Source of the DNA: Pseudomonas frederiksbergensis
GTDB taxonomy: Bacteria > Pseudomonadota > Gammaproteobacteria > Pseudomonadales > Pseudomonadaceae
Assembly: GCF_000802155.2 (NCBI RefSeq)
Contig: NZ_JQGJ02000005.1
Location: forward strand, 186,001-250,000
Direction of reading: 5' to 3'
DNA: 64,000 nt
Notes under the pieces: model-generated
Database searches by the model: none
The model's input: the letters and a program-made list of their open reading frames with translations, nothing else
Told to the model about the DNA's origin: nothing
Made by a program: the position numbers and the translations under genes
In this document: positions 34,262-43,147 of the stretch, in pieces
Layout of the letters: each line of letters starts with the position of its first letter
How positions within the stretch are numbered: the stretch's first letter is position 1

Positions 34262-34771
34262 ATGTCGCAATTTTCCTTTTCCTCGTTCGATGCCTCGCTG
34301 ATGGTGCGCGATGCGAAGGGTCACTACCAGCCGGCGACGGCCGACCAGATTCTGGACGCTGCGCGCCAGGCCATCGAGCACAAGATGCAGCGCGGTGCAT
34401 CGTTCACTTCGCCGGCGGCGGTCAAGGAGTACCTGTGCACCAAGTTGGGTGGCTTCGAGCATGAAGTGTTCGCCGTGCTGTTCCTCGATACACGGCATCG
34501 CCTGATCGAGTATGCCGAGATGTTCCAGGGCACCATCGACTCGGCCGAAGTGCATCCGCGCGAGGTGGTCAAGGCAGCCCTGCGGCACAACGCGGCCGCG
34601 GTCATCGTTTCGCACAATCATCCGAGCGGTAATCCCGAGCCGAGTGCGGCAGACCAAGCGCTGACCCAGCGGCTCAGGGAAGCGCTGGGGCTTGTGGACG
34701 TGCGCGTACTCGATCACGTCATCGTCGCCGGCAACGCAACGGCATCGTTCGCCGAGCGTGGGCTGATCTAG
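34262..34771 (+). CDS. RadC-like JAB/MPN domain protein
   Basis: 169 aa. The metal site JAMM motif is complete: SHNHPSGNPEPSAAD (about residues 118-132), with Glu in AEMFQGTIDSAEVHPREV. Full-length RadC carries an extra N-terminal helix-hairpin-helix region, absent here, as is usual in mobile-element RadC homologues. Such proteins are often called DNA repair protein RadC but their biochemical role is unproven. Conserved in Tn4371-like elements. A strong terminator follows four bases after the stop. Confidence 0.92.
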   Translation: MSQFSFSSFDASLMVRDAKGHYQPATADQILDAARQAIEHKMQRGASFTSPAAVKEYLCTKLGGFEHEVFAVLFLDTRHRLIEYAEMFQGTIDSAEVHPREVVKAALRHNAAAVIVSHNHPSGNPEPSAADQALTQRLREALGLVDVRVLDHVIVAGNATASFAERGLI

Positions 34772-34774
34772 CTC

Positions 34775-34795
34775 AAGGGGCTTCGGCCCCTTTTT
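34775..34795 (+). terminator. Rho-independent terminator after the RadC-like gene
   Basis: AAGGGGC-TTCG-GCCCCTT followed by TTT: a 7-bp stem with a UUCG tetraloop and a U-tract. Confidence 0.88.
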
Positions 34796-34862
34796 GCTGC
34801 GCCTGCTGGCAGGGCCTGCGCGCGGCCCTTGCCTGTCCGTGCCTTCGTTCTGAAGTTAATGC

Positions 34863-37166
34863 TCAAGAAGTCACAACCTGAATCATTTCGTCGTAATGCT
34901 TCTTGTCCACTTCTTCAAACCACTGAAAGATGTGTCCGATGACGCTATGGCTTTCGCCAGCCAAGTTTTCTGCCGATTCCTCGGTTATTTCAATTACATC
35001 GCTATGCGAGTATTTGTTGATAAAGCGATATATTTTTTCCTTGAGTTCCGGCGTTGTGATGGCGCAGTCTTTCAGACCAACATCCATCAGTTGACTGATG
35101 TCGCTTCTCCGCCTGGGATATTTGAAGGTAAAGAACGATTCAATGAGCTTGCGAGCGAGGTTCGCAGTCAAAAAGGCTTCATCTCTATTAAGGATCGTAT
35201 GCGCCCTGTATTCATAGAGCTTTTTGAAGATGTAGTGATACTCAGAACCGTAATTTTTCAGAGAATCATCGGCATCAACAAGCAGCGAATGGCGGGGTGA
35301 ACCAGGAGGCGCATCCAGTCGATAGAAGAAACAATTCTCAGCTTTTCCTTTGGCAATCCTGTTCCTGTTCGTTCCAGTGAACCAGTCTCTCACTAGCTTG
35401 AAGTAGGTGAAATTATGAGTCAGCACAAAAAGTTGCTTGGCTTCAGTGCATTGAGTTCTCAGGAACGAATAGGCATGAAACAAGTGATTTGAGTCAAAGC
35501 TTGAGACGGGATCATCAACAACCACAATCGTGTCCTTGATGTTGTTTCCGTTTTCTTTGAGCTTCGTGATGAAGTAGACGAATGCAATCGCAGTCTTCTC
35601 ACCTTCGCTCAAATTCCCATCATGCTCACCCACTCCGTTTCTGATGATCTCATAGCCTTTTTTCTTTTGATTAAAGCTCAGGCAAAGCTCAGAGCGACCG
35701 ATGAAACGATGCAGGATGTCATTGAACTCCTTCGCCCCAACCGTCTCATTTGAGAGCAGCGCCTCTATTGCTCCGACCTCTTGACCAAGTTTTTCAATTT
35801 CCTTGTAGTCATTCTTTGCTTCAGCCTCAAGGTCATTGCATTTCTTCTCACTTCCAGCATAGTCAAATTCTTGCACCTCAGCCGCAGCAAAGTGAAGTTC
35901 CAGTGCCACCTTGCTTTTGGATGTCTCAGATTTGAAGTTTGAAGTCTTATTGTTGTGCTTTCCGACGAGCGCAACGATCGACTTTAGGATCTCATTGAAA
36001 TTCGTGACATCCTCTTCAACCACATCCGAAATCTGAATGTCTGTCTTTGCGGGGTCTGTAATTTTGGCTTTCAGAGCTTGCCGCCATCCGTCTATTTGCT
36101 GGTTGATCTTCTCAGCAGCAGATGTGTATTCTTTCTGGAGCTTATCTGCGTCAGCCGATAGCTCTTTATAAAACTCCGTCGCTGCGGGCAACTGATTGGC
36201 TGGAGCACCTTGAGATTCAATCCAAGTCGCGGCGCTCTGAAGCCGGCTTTGAAAATCCGTGAACTCTTTGCTGAAGTGAGCGGCAAGTGCCTCGGCACGA
36301 AGCTGGGTGAATGGAGAGCCGCAGAACTCGCAGGATTGCGAATCATGGTTCTTATGAATTTCCAAGCCTGTTTGAACCCAGTCACGAATGTCCGGATTAT
36401 CAGTCAGCCGCTGGATAGCTTGATTGACTGCTGTAGTTCCAATCAAGTCTCTGATGCGACCTGCCGCCTTCTTAAAGTAGTCCGGCTCAATGGCCGTTGA
36501 GGCGAAAGTGATGCTTGGAAGCTGATCTGGCTTGGCGGCATTCGTAAGGTCGATGACCTTTTCATCTGGAAGAACCGAGTCAGGCTTAATAATGGCATCG
36601 CCATTACTCTGAATGAAATTAGAGAGCTTTCGGCGATCATAATTCAAGTAGTAGCTATCGCTCGTATCAATCGCCTGAAGTCCTAGCTTCATTTTCTTGG
36701 CAGCATTGGTCAGAAATTTATCCAATGCTTCACGCTGCTTCTTGATGTCACTTTGCTTTTCGTCGTGAGCTTTCTTTTTCGATTGAAGCTCGCCTTTTAG
36801 CTTCTCCAGTTTCTGCAAGTCGTCAATCTTCTCTTTCGCAATGAGAAGGATGCTTTTTACGGATTTGTCCCAATCAATGTTCTCATGCACAAAGCGTTGA
36901 TTGAAGACATGGATATTTAATTGGGATGAAGGGAGTGTGGTTTCCGTGATCGTGGAGCCGTCCTCCAAAACGACTGAAAACTGGCCCGCACTGAAGCGAG
37001 GAACCATCGAGCGAAGCTCAAAGCAAGAGAATAGATTCGATAGGGTTGACTTGCCTGTTCCGTTCCAGCCATAGACAAGGTTGTACCGGCCGAACTTCTG
37101 GATCTTCGTTCCATTGAAGTCGCTGAAGATGCCGAACTGCTTGAGACGGTTAATGCAGACGATCAC
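34863..37166 (-). CDS. AAA_13-family ATPase, RloC/PrrC-like anticodon nuclease candidate
   Basis: 767 aa. Walker A GWNGTGKS at 33-40; ABC-type signature LSEGEKTAIAFVYF; Walker B with Asp551-Asp552 (VVVDDPVSSFD); long coiled coils; and a CEFC zinc-hook-like motif (Cys279, Cys282) in the middle. The C-terminal region has Arg672-x3-Glu676 (NLARKLIESFF) and His721 (KYSHSD), the residue types of the PrrC/RloC tRNA anticodon nuclease triad, though the Glu-His distance is larger than in PrrC. The GTG at 37166 is chosen for a GGGGG ribosome site. Markedly AT-richer than its neighbours, so probably a later insertion. Lone gene on the minus strand. Nuclease function is inference. Confidence 0.75.
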   Translation of the reverse strand: MIVCINRLKQFGIFSDFNGTKIQKFGRYNLVYGWNGTGKSTLSNLFSCFELRSMVPRFSAGQFSVVLEDGSTITETTLPSSQLNIHVFNQRFVHENIDWDKSVKSILLIAKEKIDDLQKLEKLKGELQSKKKAHDEKQSDIKKQREALDKFLTNAAKKMKLGLQAIDTSDSYYLNYDRRKLSNFIQSNGDAIIKPDSVLPDEKVIDLTNAAKPDQLPSITFASTAIEPDYFKKAAGRIRDLIGTTAVNQAIQRLTDNPDIRDWVQTGLEIHKNHDSQSCEFCGSPFTQLRAEALAAHFSKEFTDFQSRLQSAATWIESQGAPANQLPAATEFYKELSADADKLQKEYTSAAEKINQQIDGWRQALKAKITDPAKTDIQISDVVEEDVTNFNEILKSIVALVGKHNNKTSNFKSETSKSKVALELHFAAAEVQEFDYAGSEKKCNDLEAEAKNDYKEIEKLGQEVGAIEALLSNETVGAKEFNDILHRFIGRSELCLSFNQKKKGYEIIRNGVGEHDGNLSEGEKTAIAFVYFITKLKENGNNIKDTIVVVDDPVSSFDSNHLFHAYSFLRTQCTEAKQLFVLTHNFTYFKLVRDWFTGTNRNRIAKGKAENCFFYRLDAPPGSPRHSLLVDADDSLKNYGSEYHYIFKKLYEYRAHTILNRDEAFLTANLARKLIESFFTFKYPRRRSDISQLMDVGLKDCAITTPELKEKIYRFINKYSHSDVIEITEESAENLAGESHSVIGHIFQWFEEVDKKHYDEMIQVVTS

Positions 37167-37705
37167 TTTTAGCCCCCGTGTTCTTGCTTTAGCAACATTT
37201 GCTTGCAAAACAAATAATAAACGAAGAGTTCTTTTGCGTCTCCGCTTCGCGGATCGCGCTGCTCCAGGTTCGCTAGTCGCTCATCCCTGGCGGGACTGGC
37301 TTTGCCAGCCTTTCGCATCGCTGACGCCTCCGGCCCGGCTTCCAGCTTCGGGCCTGCGCGCTTCGCTTGCCGTGCGGTCGGCGTGTGGGAGGGCCGTTGC
37401 CATGTCCAGCCGTCTCCCCTGACTTCATCACCTTGTCCGCGACTGTAGCCCGCGCCCGTGTGCCGTCAAGGCGCGCAGGGCCGTGTCCTCGGCTGCGCCT
37501 GCGGGCCGCACCAACCCTGCGCTTGTCTCCTTGACGGCCCCCGTCCGCGCGCTCCTGACCGTCGCGGGCGATGAACTCAGGAAAGACGGTGGCAACAGGG
37601 CCAACCGGGTTCCTCGTGCCGACCGCACCGAACAGCCGAAAGGCTGGGCTCTGAATCTAGGAATCCGGTGTGCGCTTTCTTCAACAGCCAAGTCAGGAGA
37701 ACGAC
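37167..37705. other. Intergenic gap before DUF932 with repeat copy
   Basis: 539 bases. After the AT-rich leader of the ATPase gene the sequence returns to GC-rich at about 37230. A copy of the dispersed repeat lies at about 37315-37375 (ATCGCTGACGCCTCCGGCCC, then CGCGCTTCGCTTGCC). No supported gene on either strand. Confidence 0.6.
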
Positions 37706-38530
37706 ATGCTTGCAAACCGTTTCGCTTCCCATTCCCCCGCACTGCGCAGCGACACCCCGCTGTCCGATGACCAGATTCACCGGGTAGCGCCGTCCATCTT
37801 CGCGGATGCCCCGCACGAGAGCCGTTCGCAGCGATACGCCTATATCCCCACGGCGGCGGTTCTGACCGAGCTTCGCAAGGAAGGGTTTCAGCCTTTCATG
37901 GTGACGCAAACCCGCGTGCGCGATGAAGGCAAGCGCGAGCACACGAAACACATGCTGCGCCTGCGCCATACCAGCCAGATCAACGGCACGGAGGCCAATG
38001 AAATCATCCTGCTGAACTCGCACGACGGCACGAGCAGCTACCAGATGCTGGCAGGCCAGTTCCGATTTGTTTGCAGCAATGGCCTTGTGTGCGGCGACAC
38101 CGTGGCGGACGTGCGCGTCCCCCACAAAGGCGACGTGGCGGGCCAAGTCATCGAAGGCGCTTTCGAGGTGCTGCGCGGTTTCGACCGTGTGCGCGATTCC
38201 CGCGATGCCATGCGCGCCATCACGCTTGACGACGGCGAGGCCGAAGTGTTCGCCCGCGCCGCGTTGACGCTCAAGTACGACGACCCGAACAAGCCTGCGC
38301 CCATCACCGAAAGCCAGATTCTGATGCCGCGCCGGTTTGAAGATCGCCGCCCCGATCTGTGGAGCGTGTTCAACCGCACCCAAGAAAACCTGACCAAAGG
38401 CGGATTGCATGGCCGCAGCGCCAACGGACGCCGCCAGCAGACCCGCCCGATACAGGGCATTGATTCCGATGTGCGCCTCAATCGCGCTTTGTGGATGCTG
38501 GCCGATGGCCTGCGCCAGTTGAAAGCCTGA
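37706..38530 (+). CDS. DUF932 domain-containing protein
   Basis: 274 aa from an ATG with AGGAG seven bases upstream. Family signatures: RYAYIPTAAVLTELRKEGFQP near the start, HMLRLRHTSQINGTEANEIILLNSHDG in the middle, and DLWSVFNRTQENLTKGGL with QQTRPIQGIDSDVRLNRALW at the end. DUF932 proteins are typical of plasmids, phages and Tn4371-like ICEs; the function is unknown. It lies 64 bp upstream of the ParB gene, probably in one operon. Confidence 0.92.
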   Translation: MLANRFASHSPALRSDTPLSDDQIHRVAPSIFADAPHESRSQRYAYIPTAAVLTELRKEGFQPFMVTQTRVRDEGKREHTKHMLRLRHTSQINGTEANEIILLNSHDGTSSYQMLAGQFRFVCSNGLVCGDTVADVRVPHKGDVAGQVIEGAFEVLRGFDRVRDSRDAMRAITLDDGEAEVFARAALTLKYDDPNKPAPITESQILMPRRFEDRRPDLWSVFNRTQENLTKGGLHGRSANGRRQQTRPIQGIDSDVRLNRALWMLADGLRQLKA

Positions 38531-38594
38531 CCCGTCCCCCGTAGGAGGGGCGGTTTCCCCTCCATTCCTTGTTTCATTCGATTGGAGATACACC

Positions 38595-40655
38595 ATGAAC
38601 GCCGTTACCACTACCGAAGCCCGCGCCATCCAAGCCCCCGCGCTGGAAGCCGCCGACCCGACCAAGAACCTGATTCTGGTTCCGCTGTCGCGGCTGGTGT
38701 CGCGCCCTACGGGCCGCAACGTGCGCAAGACCCCGCGCATGTCCATCCCCGAACTGGCCGCAAGCATCCAGCGCGTGGGTCTGCTGCAAAACCTGATCGT
38801 GATTGCATCCGCCCGACATGGAGAAGGTAGCGAGCATTACGAAGTCGTGGCCGGTGGCCGTCGCCTCGCAGCGTTGAAGCTGCTGGCGAAAAAGCACCGC
38901 ATCAGCAAGGAATGGGAGGTGCCTTGCCTGCAAGTGGCCGATGGCACGGCCCGCACCGCCAGCCTCACCGAGAACGTGCAGCGCGAGGCGATGCACCCCG
39001 CAGACCAGTTCGAGGCTTTCGCGGCGCTGGTGGCAGAAGGCCGACCAATTGAGGACATTGCGGCGGATTTCTCCGTCACGCCGCTGGTGGTGCAGCGCCG
39101 CTTGAAGCTGGCGAACGTCTCGCCGCGCCTGATGGGCGACTATCGCGCCGATGCCGTCACGCTCGATCAGTTGATGGCCTTGTCCATCACTGACGACCAC
39201 GCCGCGCAGGAAAACGCCTTCTACGATGCACCGACATGGCAGCGCCAGCCGTCCGCGCTGCGCGACCGTCTCACCGAGCGCGAAATCGACGCCTACCGGC
39301 ATCCACTGGTGCGTTTCGTCGGGCTGGACACCTACGAGGCCGCAGGCGGCGGCGTGCGCCGTGACCTGTTCGCGGAGGGGGACGCGGGCGTGTATCTGAC
39401 CGACGCCGCGCTGCTGGAACGGCTGGCGCAAGACCGGCTGGCGGGCATCGCCGCCACGGTTCGCGCCGAGGGCTGGGCTTGGGTGGATGCCACGCCGGGC
39501 GTCACCCATGCCGACCTGCACGCCTTCCAGCGTGCGCCGAGGGAACGGCGCGAGCCGAACAAGCGCGAAGCGCAGCGCATCGAAAAGCTGCAAGAGAAGA
39601 TGCAAGCCATCGGCGAAGCCGTGGATGCGGCGATGGATGCCGACGACGAGGATAAGGCCGACGCCTTGCAGGAGGAAGGCGAAGCCCTGGGCGAGCAGTT
39701 GCAGGCGCTGGAAGATGGCTTGCAAGGCTACGGCCCGAACGTGAAGGCCGCAGCCGGTGCCATCATCACCATCGACCGCAACGGCGAGGCCGTGATTCAT
39801 CGCGGCCTGATGCGCGAGGCCGAGGCGAAGGCGCTACGGACGTTGGAACGGCTGCGCCAAGGTTTCGACAGCGAAGGCGAAGCCGGGAGCGACGAAGACG
39901 AGGAAGCCGACGACGCACCCAAGACCGCCGCCATGTCCGACCGGTTGGCGCAACGCTTGAGCGCCCACCGCACCGCCGCGCTGCAAATCGAAGTCGCCCG
40001 GCATCCGCAAGCCGCACTGGCTGCTGTGGTGCATGGCATGGTGCAGACCGTCTTGCAGGAACGTTACTACGGCCACGACTTCCCCCTGGGCGTGAGCCTG
40101 AAAGTGCAAGACCGGCTGGAAGGCATGGCCCCGGACTGGCCGGAATCGCCCGCCGTCGTGGCGCTGCGCGAACTGCAACAGGTGGCGGACGAAGCCTTGC
40201 CGCAGGACAGCGCCGAACTGTTCGCCGCGCTGCTGGCGAAGCCGCAAGACGAACTGGTGCGACTGCTGGCCGTGTGCGTGGCTTCCACGGTGGATGTGGT
40301 GACGCCCCGCGCCACGCCGCAGCAACCGGGCGCAGAACTCGCGCAGGCCGTGGGGTTGGACATGGCCGCATGGTGGCAGCCCACCAATGACGGTTATTTC
40401 CGGCATGTGCCGAAGGCCGCGATTCTGCAAGCCGTGGGCGAGTACGCGCCCGAGCAGGTTTCCCGGCTGGCGAAATTGAAGAAGGCCGACATTGCCAGCG
40501 AAGCCGAACGGCTGGCGGATGGCACGGGGTGGATGCCTGCGATCTTCAAGATCGCAGGCCCACAAGATGCCGCGCAGGAGGAAGGCCCGCAGCGGGACGC
40601 ACCGGCGGATGCCGAAGCAATGGCGGATGAACCCGCCGAGGCGCTGGCCGCTTGA
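38595..40655 (+). CDS. ParB/RepB/Spo0J family partition-like protein (large)
   Basis: 686 aa. ParB N-terminal nuclease-like domain (about 20-120: VPLSRLVSRPTGRNVRKTP, IPELAASIQRVGLLQNLIV, YEVVAGGRRLAALKLL, ARTASLTENVQREAMHPADQFEAF), followed by the KorB-like HTH region (IEDIAADFSVTPLVVQRRLKLANVSP). The remaining 500 residues are charged and helical with Asp/Glu-rich segments (DADDEDKADALQEEGEAL) and no recognised domain, as in the long ParBs of Tn4371-like ICEs. May bind an ICE centromere or cut DNA. Confidence 0.93.
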   Translation: MNAVTTTEARAIQAPALEAADPTKNLILVPLSRLVSRPTGRNVRKTPRMSIPELAASIQRVGLLQNLIVIASARHGEGSEHYEVVAGGRRLAALKLLAKKHRISKEWEVPCLQVADGTARTASLTENVQREAMHPADQFEAFAALVAEGRPIEDIAADFSVTPLVVQRRLKLANVSPRLMGDYRADAVTLDQLMALSITDDHAAQENAFYDAPTWQRQPSALRDRLTEREIDAYRHPLVRFVGLDTYEAAGGGVRRDLFAEGDAGVYLTDAALLERLAQDRLAGIAATVRAEGWAWVDATPGVTHADLHAFQRAPRERREPNKREAQRIEKLQEKMQAIGEAVDAAMDADDEDKADALQEEGEALGEQLQALEDGLQGYGPNVKAAAGAIITIDRNGEAVIHRGLMREAEAKALRTLERLRQGFDSEGEAGSDEDEEADDAPKTAAMSDRLAQRLSAHRTAALQIEVARHPQAALAAVVHGMVQTVLQERYYGHDFPLGVSLKVQDRLEGMAPDWPESPAVVALRELQQVADEALPQDSAELFAALLAKPQDELVRLLAVCVASTVDVVTPRATPQQPGAELAQAVGLDMAAWWQPTNDGYFRHVPKAAILQAVGEYAPEQVSRLAKLKKADIASEAERLADGTGWMPAIFKIAGPQDAAQEEGPQRDAPADAEAMADEPAEALAA

Positions 40656-40717
40656 CCCGCGCCGAAGGCAAGCGCCCCGGCCTTGACTGGGGCGCTTCGC
40701 TGGAAGGAGAACCGCCT

Positions 40718-40927
40718 ATGACCCGCACCACCACCCGCCGCCCGCGCATGGCTGCAATCTACGCCCCCGGCACGGTGCGCGCCCGCCGCTGGCACGGCGA
40801 TGGCGACGTGCGCGGCTATCGCCCGCCCCTGGGCTGGGCGGCCCGCGCCGACCTCACCGACATTCACCCCATCACAGGCCGCGCCTTGCCGCGTGCCGTG
40901 TGGTGGATCATCGAGACGAAGGAATAA
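40718..40927 (+). CDS. Small conserved ICE hypothetical protein
   Basis: 69 aa, basic and Arg-rich (MTRTTTRRPRMAAIYAPGTVRARRWHGDGDVRGYRPPLGWAARADLT...). AAGGAG eight bases before the ATG supports translation. No domain recognised. It follows ParB by 62 bp and ends just before two tandem hairpins, so it may be the last gene of the DUF932-ParB operon. Confidence 0.65.
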   Translation: MTRTTTRRPRMAAIYAPGTVRARRWHGDGDVRGYRPPLGWAARADLTDIHPITGRALPRAVWWIIETKE

Positions 40928-40938
40928 CCGCGATCAGC

Positions 40939-41008
40939 ACCGCGCCCAGGCCGTTCCGTCCTGGGCGCGGTGGACGCAAAATCCGGGCGCGGCAGTGGCC
41001 GCGCCCGG
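40939..41008. terminator. Two tandem perfect GC hairpins
   Basis: Hairpin one: ACCGCGCCCAGG (40939-40950), loop of nine, CCTGGGCGCGGT (40960-40971). Hairpin two: CCGGGCGCGGC (40983-40993), AGTG loop, GCCGCGCCCGG (40998-41008). Both stems are perfect. There is no U-tract, so they may stop transcription weakly, or insulate the TIR module that starts right after. Confidence 0.55.
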
Positions 41009-41057
41009 TGACGTCCACGCCTTCAATTTTCACGCTGCTGCTTTAAAATGCCTTGAA

Positions 41058-41086
41058 TTGACCAACGTCGTATCTATCGGCATAAA
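41058..41086 (+). promoter_or_regulatory. Promoter candidate for the DUF2321-TIR pair
   Basis: TTGACC, a 17-nt spacer and CATAAA, ending 17 bases before the DUF2321 start. Matches sigma70 boxes in five and four of six positions. The surrounding sequence turns AT-rich exactly here. Confidence 0.5.
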
Positions 41087-41102
41087 TCAACAAGGGAGCG
41101 CA

Positions 41103-41588
41103 ATGGGGACATATCGGGTCGCACAAGTTTGCCCTAATGGGCATGTCGCAACAACAGCCGCTGATCAGAATCCCGAGCTTCGAGAGGCGTTCTGCTCTAA
41201 GTGCGGCGAAGCGACCATCCTGCAGTGTCCTTCGTGCAGCGCATCCATTCGCGGCGATTACTACGTTGAAGGCGTTTTTGGCTTTGGGGGTGATTACGAG
41301 CCCCCCTCGTTCTGCTACAACTGCGGTGGCCGATTCCCTTGGACTGAACGCAAGATTGCTGGCGCTGTTGAGCTAGTGGAAGCAGGCGCAGAGCTGTCGC
41401 CAGAAGAAGTCCAGCAGTTCCGTACTGATTTGACGGAATTGACCAAAGACAGTCCCAAAACTCAAGTTGCATCCCTTCGATTCAAGAAGGTGATGACGAA
41501 GGTTGGCACTTCGGTTGCATCTGGTGTGCGCGACATTGTTGTTGATGTACTCAGCGAAGCTGCGAAAAAAGCGATTTGGGGAGCTTAG
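41103..41588 (+). CDS. DUF2321 double zinc-ribbon protein
   Basis: 161 aa. MGTYRVAQVCPNGHVATTA with FCSKCGEATILQCPSCSAS and FCYNCGGRFPWTE: at least three CxxC pairs, giving one or two zinc ribbons, matching DUF2321. The C-terminal third is helical (LRFKKVMTKVGTSVASGVRDIVVDVLSEAAKKAIWGA) and might insert into or touch membrane. GGGAG five bases upstream supports the start. Eleven bp separate it from the TIR-like gene, so the two form an operon. Composition is less GC-rich than the ICE backbone, suggesting a separate origin. Confidence 0.85.
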   Translation: MGTYRVAQVCPNGHVATTAADQNPELREAFCSKCGEATILQCPSCSASIRGDYYVEGVFGFGGDYEPPSFCYNCGGRFPWTERKIAGAVELVEAGAELSPEEVQQFRTDLTELTKDSPKTQVASLRFKKVMTKVGTSVASGVRDIVVDVLSEAAKKAIWGA

Positions 41589-41599
41589 AAGGAATGGCG

Positions 41600-42301
41600 A
41601 TGACTCTCGACGAAATTAAAGCTTGCCTACAGGCCGGTAATCTTCAGATTGCGAATGAGACAGCACTTGCGAACGGCACTGGCACACAGCTTCGTTTGCA
41701 AAATGGTGCAATCGTCAATAGCTACCACACCGGTAATTTCAATGTTCAGGGCAAAAACCAAGAGGCAGTAAAGGCTTGCCTTGGCGTACAACCTGCGCAG
41801 GCTGCGGCAGCAGCTCCACAGAATGGTGCCGCTGCTAAGCCAATGCTCAGCAAGGTGTTCGTGGTTTATGGACACGATAATGCTGCTCGAACCGAGCTTG
41901 AAGCGATGCTGCGCCGCTGGAGGCTTGAGCCGTTGATCTTGGATCAACTTCCTTCGGAAGGGCAGACCATCATCGAGAAATTGGAAAAGTACACGGCAGA
42001 GGTAAATTTTGCTGTGGTGCTGGCCACGCCTGATGACGAGGGCTACCGTGCTGGTCACGAAGACGAAAAGGCGTTCCGTGCGCGCCAAAACGTTGTGATG
42101 GAATTGGGCATGATGCTCACGCTGCTCGGCCGCAAGAACGTTGCCATTCTCATGAAGCAACAAGACAATATGGAGCGCCCATCCGACATCCAAGGGTTGC
42201 TCTATATCCCGTTCAAGGACAATCTGCAAAAAGATGCAGGGCCGCTTCTGGCAAAGGAAATGGCGGCCCAGGGTTATCCCATTTCATTGGCGAATCTGTA
42301 G
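41600..42301 (+). CDS. TIR-like (CAP12/PycTIR family, PF10137) protein
   Basis: 233 aa. The C-terminal 145 residues are a TIR-like nucleotide-binding domain: KVFVVYGHDNAARTELEAML, LDQLPSEGQTIIEKLEKYT, FAVVLATPDDEGYRAG, ARQNVVMELGMMLTLLGRKN (Glu168 in the place of the TIR NADase glutamate) and DIQGLLYIPFKD. The first ~90 residues contain a short helical segment and a low-complexity beta part (LQNGAIVNSYHTGNFNVQG), possibly a sensor or oligomerisation region. Related domains are NADase effectors in CBASS and Pycsar. No cyclase is adjacent. Start 41600 has AAGGA six bases upstream. Confidence 0.87.
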   Translation: MTLDEIKACLQAGNLQIANETALANGTGTQLRLQNGAIVNSYHTGNFNVQGKNQEAVKACLGVQPAQAAAAAPQNGAAAKPMLSKVFVVYGHDNAARTELEAMLRRWRLEPLILDQLPSEGQTIIEKLEKYTAEVNFAVVLATPDDEGYRAGHEDEKAFRARQNVVMELGMMLTLLGRKNVAILMKQQDNMERPSDIQGLLYIPFKDNLQKDAGPLLAKEMAAQGYPISLANL

Positions 42302-43147
42302 TTATCGGCAAATGAAATCCATTCAAAAATGGGGGTAAATATTACCTGCCATTTCCCCGAATGAACTCCTCGTTGTGCATTTAGACTTTTGAGCGTGACG
42401 GCGCAAAGCGCCGCCGTGCTTTCAGACTGCGCCCCGTGCCGCCTTTGCCGTCACGGCCATTCGGCTCCAATCCCTTACGCCTCCGCGCCTGTGGCGCTGC
42501 GCTTGCCTCCAGGGGAAGCCCTGCGGGCTATCCCCGCCGCGCGCAGCTTGGCGCCCCTCGATGCCGCCGAACCGGCTGCGCCGGATGGCCGGGCCGCTGG
42601 CGAACGCGCTGGAGCTTGCTGCGGCAGGTTGTGCGGATACGTGCCGTCCTCAACGCTGGCGGTTCCTGCCCATCACGTCACGAAGGACGGTTCACAGACA
42701 ACCCGCCCGGCATCGCTATGGCGCTTCCACAGCACGCCTATAGACCGGCGCCGCACGGTGCGGCGGGTGCGTTCTCGCCTGTCGTCGGGTGGTTGACCTG
42801 GCCCGCGTCAGGGGCGAGCCGGTGCAGCCTTCGGGCGGGGATACCGAGTCGGCCCTGTCTCCTTTCGGATGGGGGGTGGTTCGGCCCAAGGCGTCCTTGT
42901 GTTGTTGTGAATCCTGGCGGTGGCACGGCTGCGCCTCGGGCTTCATGGCTGCAACCGTCCGGCGAAAACAATTTCCCCTGCTTTGTCACTGCGTTCGGCG
43001 CATTCCTCGCGGGACAAATTCTTTTCGCCTCCCGGCCCTCCACTACGTTGCGGCCGCCAGCGGTGCAGCCAGCCCGTCCCCCGCCGGCCGGATCACAACA
43101 AGGACGCGATGGGCGCGAACCTTGTTCCACCGATAGGAGAAATCATC
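42302..43147. other. Long GC-rich gap between the TIR-like gene and DUF736
   Basis: 846 bases. The first 90 continue the AT-rich module and end with a small hairpin (GGCGC-AAA-GCGCC, 42400-42412). A full copy of the dispersed repeat follows (42427-42600). The rest has open frames in several registers but no start with a ribosome site or recognisable protein until the DUF736 leader; the last 20 bases are its AGGAGA ribosome site. Confidence 0.6.
42427..42600. repeat. Dispersed ICE repeat, copy A
   Basis: Starts CTGCGCCCCGTGCCG, then GCCGTCACGGCCAT, GGCTCCAATCCC, CTTGCCTCCAGGGGAAGCCC, GGGCTATCCCCGCCG and CGAACCGG. The same ordered blocks appear in copy B (43635-43796) and, from the CGCTTGCC block on, in copy C (46285-46380). 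Confidence 0.75.

Noticed and set aside
41600..42301. Full CBASS or Pycsar operon
   Set aside because: The TIR-like domain is of the right type but no cyclase, STING or ubiquitin-like gene lies nearby.
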